A model generated the notes under the pieces. The model saw only the letters and a program-made list of their open reading frames with translations. It was not told the DNA's origin and made no database searches. The position numbers were made by a program, and so were the translations under genes. DNA of 16,525 bases from Anaerobacillus sp. (GTDB lineage: Bacteria > Bacillota > Bacilli > Bacillales_H > Anaerobacillaceae): NCBI GenBank assembly GCA_007120055.1, contig SKOL01000445.1:1-16525 (forward strand), given 5' to 3'. Shown piece after piece: positions 14,280-16,525 of this stretch. Positions within the stretch are counted from its first letter, which is position 1. Every line of letters starts with the position of its first letter.

Positions 14280-14830
14280 TATTTCTCCCTGCCTTTATTT
14301 AGAAGACTGTTTTTCACCTCTGTCCATTGTTGATGAAAAAGGGCAAGGACAAGGACATCGATATATTTGTCATTTTTTACAACATGTTTAATTAATCTTC
14401 CTTCTTCTTTAAAGCCAAGCTTATGATGAAACTTTAGACTAGCCTCGTTACATGCTAAAACCTCAGCACATAATTTCCGGACACCCACCGTTTCAAATAG
14501 TAAGTCTAAAGCTAGCAACCCTAATACCGTTCCTGATCCTTTCGGCGCGTCTTTTTCTCCAATATAAAATCCCCAATAACATTTATTATTTTTTTTATCA
14601 ATGTTAGAAAAGTTAATAAATCCTAACGGTTTGTTACGATAAAAAAGTAATTTTACTAGTGTCTGATCATTTTTTCTAACCTGATTAAACCATTCCTTGT
14701 GTTCCAACATTGTTATTTCATGATCAGTATACATATTACTCCAAATTGCTTTTGAATTACGCCATTTTAGTATTAATTCTAAATCTTTTTCCTCCAAATC
14801 CCTTAAATAATAACCATTAAAGATATCCAC
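14279..14830 (-). CDS. pseH: UDP-4-amino-sugar N-acetyltransferase of the pseudaminic acid pathway
   Basis: This 183-residue GNAT protein begins YYLRDLEEKDLELILKWRNS, the usual PseH opening, and has NKPLGFINFSNID, CYWGFYIGE and KGSGTVLGLLALDLLF (acetyl-CoA pyrophosphate loop region) followed by RKLCAEVLACNEASLKFHHKLGF. PseH acetylates the 4-amino group of UDP-4-amino-4,6-dideoxy-N-acetyl-beta-L-altrosamine. The start is GTG (14828-14830), directly adjoining the TAA of pseG, with GGAGG inside the end of pseG. No ATG gives a complete domain. It lies between pseG and pseI, the order expected for a dedicated pathway operon. Confidence 0.88.
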   Translation of the reverse strand: MDIFNGYYLRDLEEKDLELILKWRNSKAIWSNMYTDHEITMLEHKEWFNQVRKNDQTLVKLLFYRNKPLGFINFSNIDKKNNKCYWGFYIGEKDAPKGSGTVLGLLALDLLFETVGVRKLCAEVLACNEASLKFHHKLGFKEEGRLIKHVVKNDKYIDVLVLALFHQQWTEVKNSLLNKGREK

Positions 14831-15928
14831 TTATTTTTTCCCTCCAATAATGAATTCTAGTAGTCTATCTCTTTCTCCCTTCTCCCCCATTACTAGCATT
14901 GAAGATTGAGCCATTTTTTGAATTTTATCTGGCTTATTTAATAAGCATTCAATCTCAATCGAAATATCTGTTGCTTGCAAATCTTTACTCTTTCCAATAT
15001 GACAAACGATATTTGCACAACTTGCTTCTGAAATCACATCAATTTGGTTTTCGGCCGTGATTATTGTGATTGTTGGTAACCCTAAATAACACCTTTCCCA
15101 AGTCGTACTCCCACCTGCGCCTATGGCCAAATCAGCTTCTTTCATCAAATCAGCCATATAATCAATTTGGCAATGAAACATAACATTCGGCATCTTACTA
15201 CAACTTTGTTTTATTTGGTCTTTATTCTGATTCGTAGCTCCAACGACTACATCAAATAAAATATCTGTTCGATTTAATAATTTTATTGCTTCTAGCACTT
15301 TCATTGTTTCATTGGTGGGATCACTCCCACCGAAGAAAATAAATATTTTTTTTACATTACCATCTCTTTCTTTTATATGGTTTCTAGCCTTTCTAAACTC
15401 TTGTCGCAACAGTGCGTATTGTGGACCAAAAAGTTTTAAACAGTGAAGTGGGATTAACCCGTTATACCGTTTCCCCATATTCTTATAAAGGTTTTGATCC
15501 AATAATAAGTCACAATCATGAGTACGATCTGCTAAGTCATCAATAATCATTAACTTTTTTACATTGGGCCGTATTTCCAACTCCCATTTCTTATCAATTC
15601 CATAATGATCAACAATAAGCCAATTAATTTGCGTTTCTTTTTGTAAAATTATTTTTGTTTGGATAGCATCTGTTTCCCAACTGACTCCAAGGAAGTGCGA
15701 GTGTTTAACCTTTCTATCTGCTTTATAATTATTTTCCTTAGTCGGAGGTAATGAATATACTAGAAAGTCTTTCCCCTCTATATAACTAATTAAATTCCCT
15801 TGTAGCTTTCGACAGATAAAGGATACATTAGCTCCTTTCGTTCTTAAAGCTTCTGCAAGTGTGAGGCACCGCATCACATGTCCAGTTCCTATTTCAATTG
15901 AGGAATCAACACGAATAAATATTTTCAT
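14831..15928 (-). CDS. pseG: UDP-2,4-diacetamido-2,4,6-trideoxy-L-altropyranose hydrolase
   Basis: This 365-residue GT-B-like protein removes UDP from the pathway intermediate before PseI acts. The N-terminal IRVDSSIEIGTGHVMRCLTLA carries the family GxGHxxRC motif with the catalytic His near residue 17. IDDLADRTHDCDLLLDQN ends the first domain region, FGPQYALLRQEFR is the linker, and IFFGGSDPTNETMKVL and GAGGSTTWERCYLGLPTITI form the UDP-binding C-terminal domain. It resembles B. subtilis SpsG in role. Its ATG overlaps the stop of the preceding short PseG-like gene by ATGA, and its stop abuts the GTG of pseH, so the genes are translationally coupled. It looks intact. Confidence 0.9.
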   Translation of the reverse strand: MKIFIRVDSSIEIGTGHVMRCLTLAEALRTKGANVSFICRKLQGNLISYIEGKDFLVYSLPPTKENNYKADRKVKHSHFLGVSWETDAIQTKIILQKETQINWLIVDHYGIDKKWELEIRPNVKKLMIIDDLADRTHDCDLLLDQNLYKNMGKRYNGLIPLHCLKLFGPQYALLRQEFRKARNHIKERDGNVKKIFIFFGGSDPTNETMKVLEAIKLLNRTDILFDVVVGATNQNKDQIKQSCSKMPNVMFHCQIDYMADLMKEADLAIGAGGSTTWERCYLGLPTITIITAENQIDVISEASCANIVCHIGKSKDLQATDISIEIECLLNKPDKIQKMAQSSMLVMGEKGERDRLLEFIIGGKK

Positions 15929-16434
15929 TTTGTCTCACTCTCTATAATGCAAGCTTTTTCTATTTGCTGTATTAACTGATTATCCTCTCGATAAGCCTTT
16001 TTCAAAGTATGATTGATAAACTTATGCCCAAGTAAATAGCAGTTAGTATCATTTTTAGGATACGTAACTACATTAGTACTAAGAGACGGATTAACAACTA
16101 CACCCATTGGGTATTTAATCCTTGCATTATCATCAATAAACAAACTTTTTTTTGCACGATTCGAAATCACTTTATATAAATCTTCAGTAGCTAAATATGA
16201 ACCAACGATACAATAGTCATTTTCTTTAATATAATAATTTAAAAAGTCAGTCGATAGCCAATTGGCTAACTTAAATTTCTTGTTCTTAATAATCTCAATA
16301 TCGTTTGTATCCCCATATATAATAAATTCAACTTCAATGCCTCTAGCCTCTAATTCATCATATAAAGAACTACATCTAGATATATGCCCTAGCCCTATCT
16401 GACTACCACCTTCAGTTAAAATAATTACTTTCAT
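15925..16434 (-). CDS. PseG-like single-domain protein (C-terminal domain absent)
   Basis: The 169 residues align in pattern with the first domain of PseG. The opening MKVIILTEGGSQIGLGHISRC keeps the GxGHxxRC motif and its His. FIDDNARIKYPMGVVVNPSL corresponds to the IDDLADR/LLLDQN segment, and CYLLGHKFINHTLKKAYRE to the linker that in PseG leads to the second domain. It then ends, so the UDP-binding half with GGSDP and GGST motifs is missing. The end is clean: TGA overlaps the pseG ATG by four bases, as for a real operon gene. The ribosome site is poor, only AAGGG about two bases before the ATG. It could be a truncated PseG duplicate or a specialised domain protein. The sequence does not decide. 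Confidence 0.7.
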   Translation of the reverse strand: MKVIILTEGGSQIGLGHISRCSSLYDELEARGIEVEFIIYGDTNDIEIIKNKKFKLANWLSTDFLNYYIKENDYCIVGSYLATEDLYKVISNRAKKSLFIDDNARIKYPMGVVVNPSLSTNVVTYPKNDTNCYLLGHKFINHTLKKAYREDNQLIQQIEKACIIESETK

Positions 16435-16443
16435 ATCCCTTAG

Positions 16444-16525
16444 TTAACAGTCCTTAATTTTAGTTACTTCATTCAGCTTATTTATCAATTCTTTATCAGT
16501 TTTATATTTTAGGGTTAAGTGGCTG
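16444..16525 (-). CDS. C-terminal tail of an unidentified gene (partial)
   Basis: One minus-strand frame is open from the window edge to TAA at 16444-16446, giving about 26 residues that include TDKELINKLNEVTKIKDC. It ends nine bases before the next ATG, so it belongs to the same operon. Pseudaminic acid operons usually contain pseB, pseC and pseF nearby, but this fragment is too short to assign to any of them. Confidence 0.45.
   Translation of the reverse strand, partial: SHLTLKYKTDKELINKLNEVTKIKDC

Overview
The window is AT-rich, with Firmicutes-style Shine-Dalgarno sites (GGAGG/AAGGAG), four-base ATGA and one-base TAATG gene overlaps, and several spore-surface genes. It looks like an endospore-forming member of the Bacillaceae; I cannot name the species. 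Nearly every recognisable gene concerns the glycan or protein coat of the spore: a CgeB-like glycosyltransferase, a short collagen-like exosporium/crust protein, an SpsA-like glycosyltransferase, pseudaminic acid genes, and several other sugar-nucleotide and glycosyltransferase genes. Three genes or operons have upstream CATAnnnTA -10 boxes of the mother-cell sigma-K type. The best example (AC-N16-CATAAAATA) lies ahead of the deoxysugar operon at 6.7 kb.

Layout. 1-137: the tail of an unknown Cys/Pro-rich gene and its terminator. 194-1162 (+): cgeB. 1163-1481: a gene-free stretch packed with consecutive inverted repeats. 1482-2051 (-): collagen-like spore surface protein. 6686-2171 (-): an overlapping operon of a UDP-GlcNAc 2-epimerase, a CapE/FnlA-type dehydratase interrupted by an in-frame TGA, an RmlD-like reductase, a wrecked Rmd/epimerase-like gene, and a GT2 glycosyltransferase. 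7036-7467 (+): an unknown small beta-rich protein behind a sigma-K-like promoter. 8726-7533 (-) and 8890-9957 (+): two divergent GT4 glycosyltransferases. 9999-10613 (+): a sulfotransferase pseudogene. 11744-10646 (-): a GT61 glycosyltransferase pseudogene. 16525-11927 (-): a coupled operon with the tail of an unknown gene, a one-domain PseG-like protein, pseG, pseH, pseI, and an SpsA-like GT2 with a triple-repeat C-terminal extension.

How the genes may work together (inference): PseG, PseH and PseI supply pseudaminic acid. The 2-epimerase/dehydratase/reductase trio would make a UDP-2-acetamido-2,6-dideoxy-L-hexose; the reductase lacks a CapF-type cupin, so L-RhaNAc/L-QuiNAc seems likelier than L-FucNAc. 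The several glycosyltransferases would assemble these sugars into a spore surface glycan, perhaps attached to the collagen-like protein or its neighbours.

The most striking property is uneven decay. At least four glycan genes are broken by nonsense codons, frameshifts and internal deletions, while the pseudaminic acid genes, the SpsA-like gene and CgeB are intact. Other points worth checking are the three-repeat fusion on SpsA, the half-length PseG-like gene coupled to pseG, and the structured 1187-1430 block.
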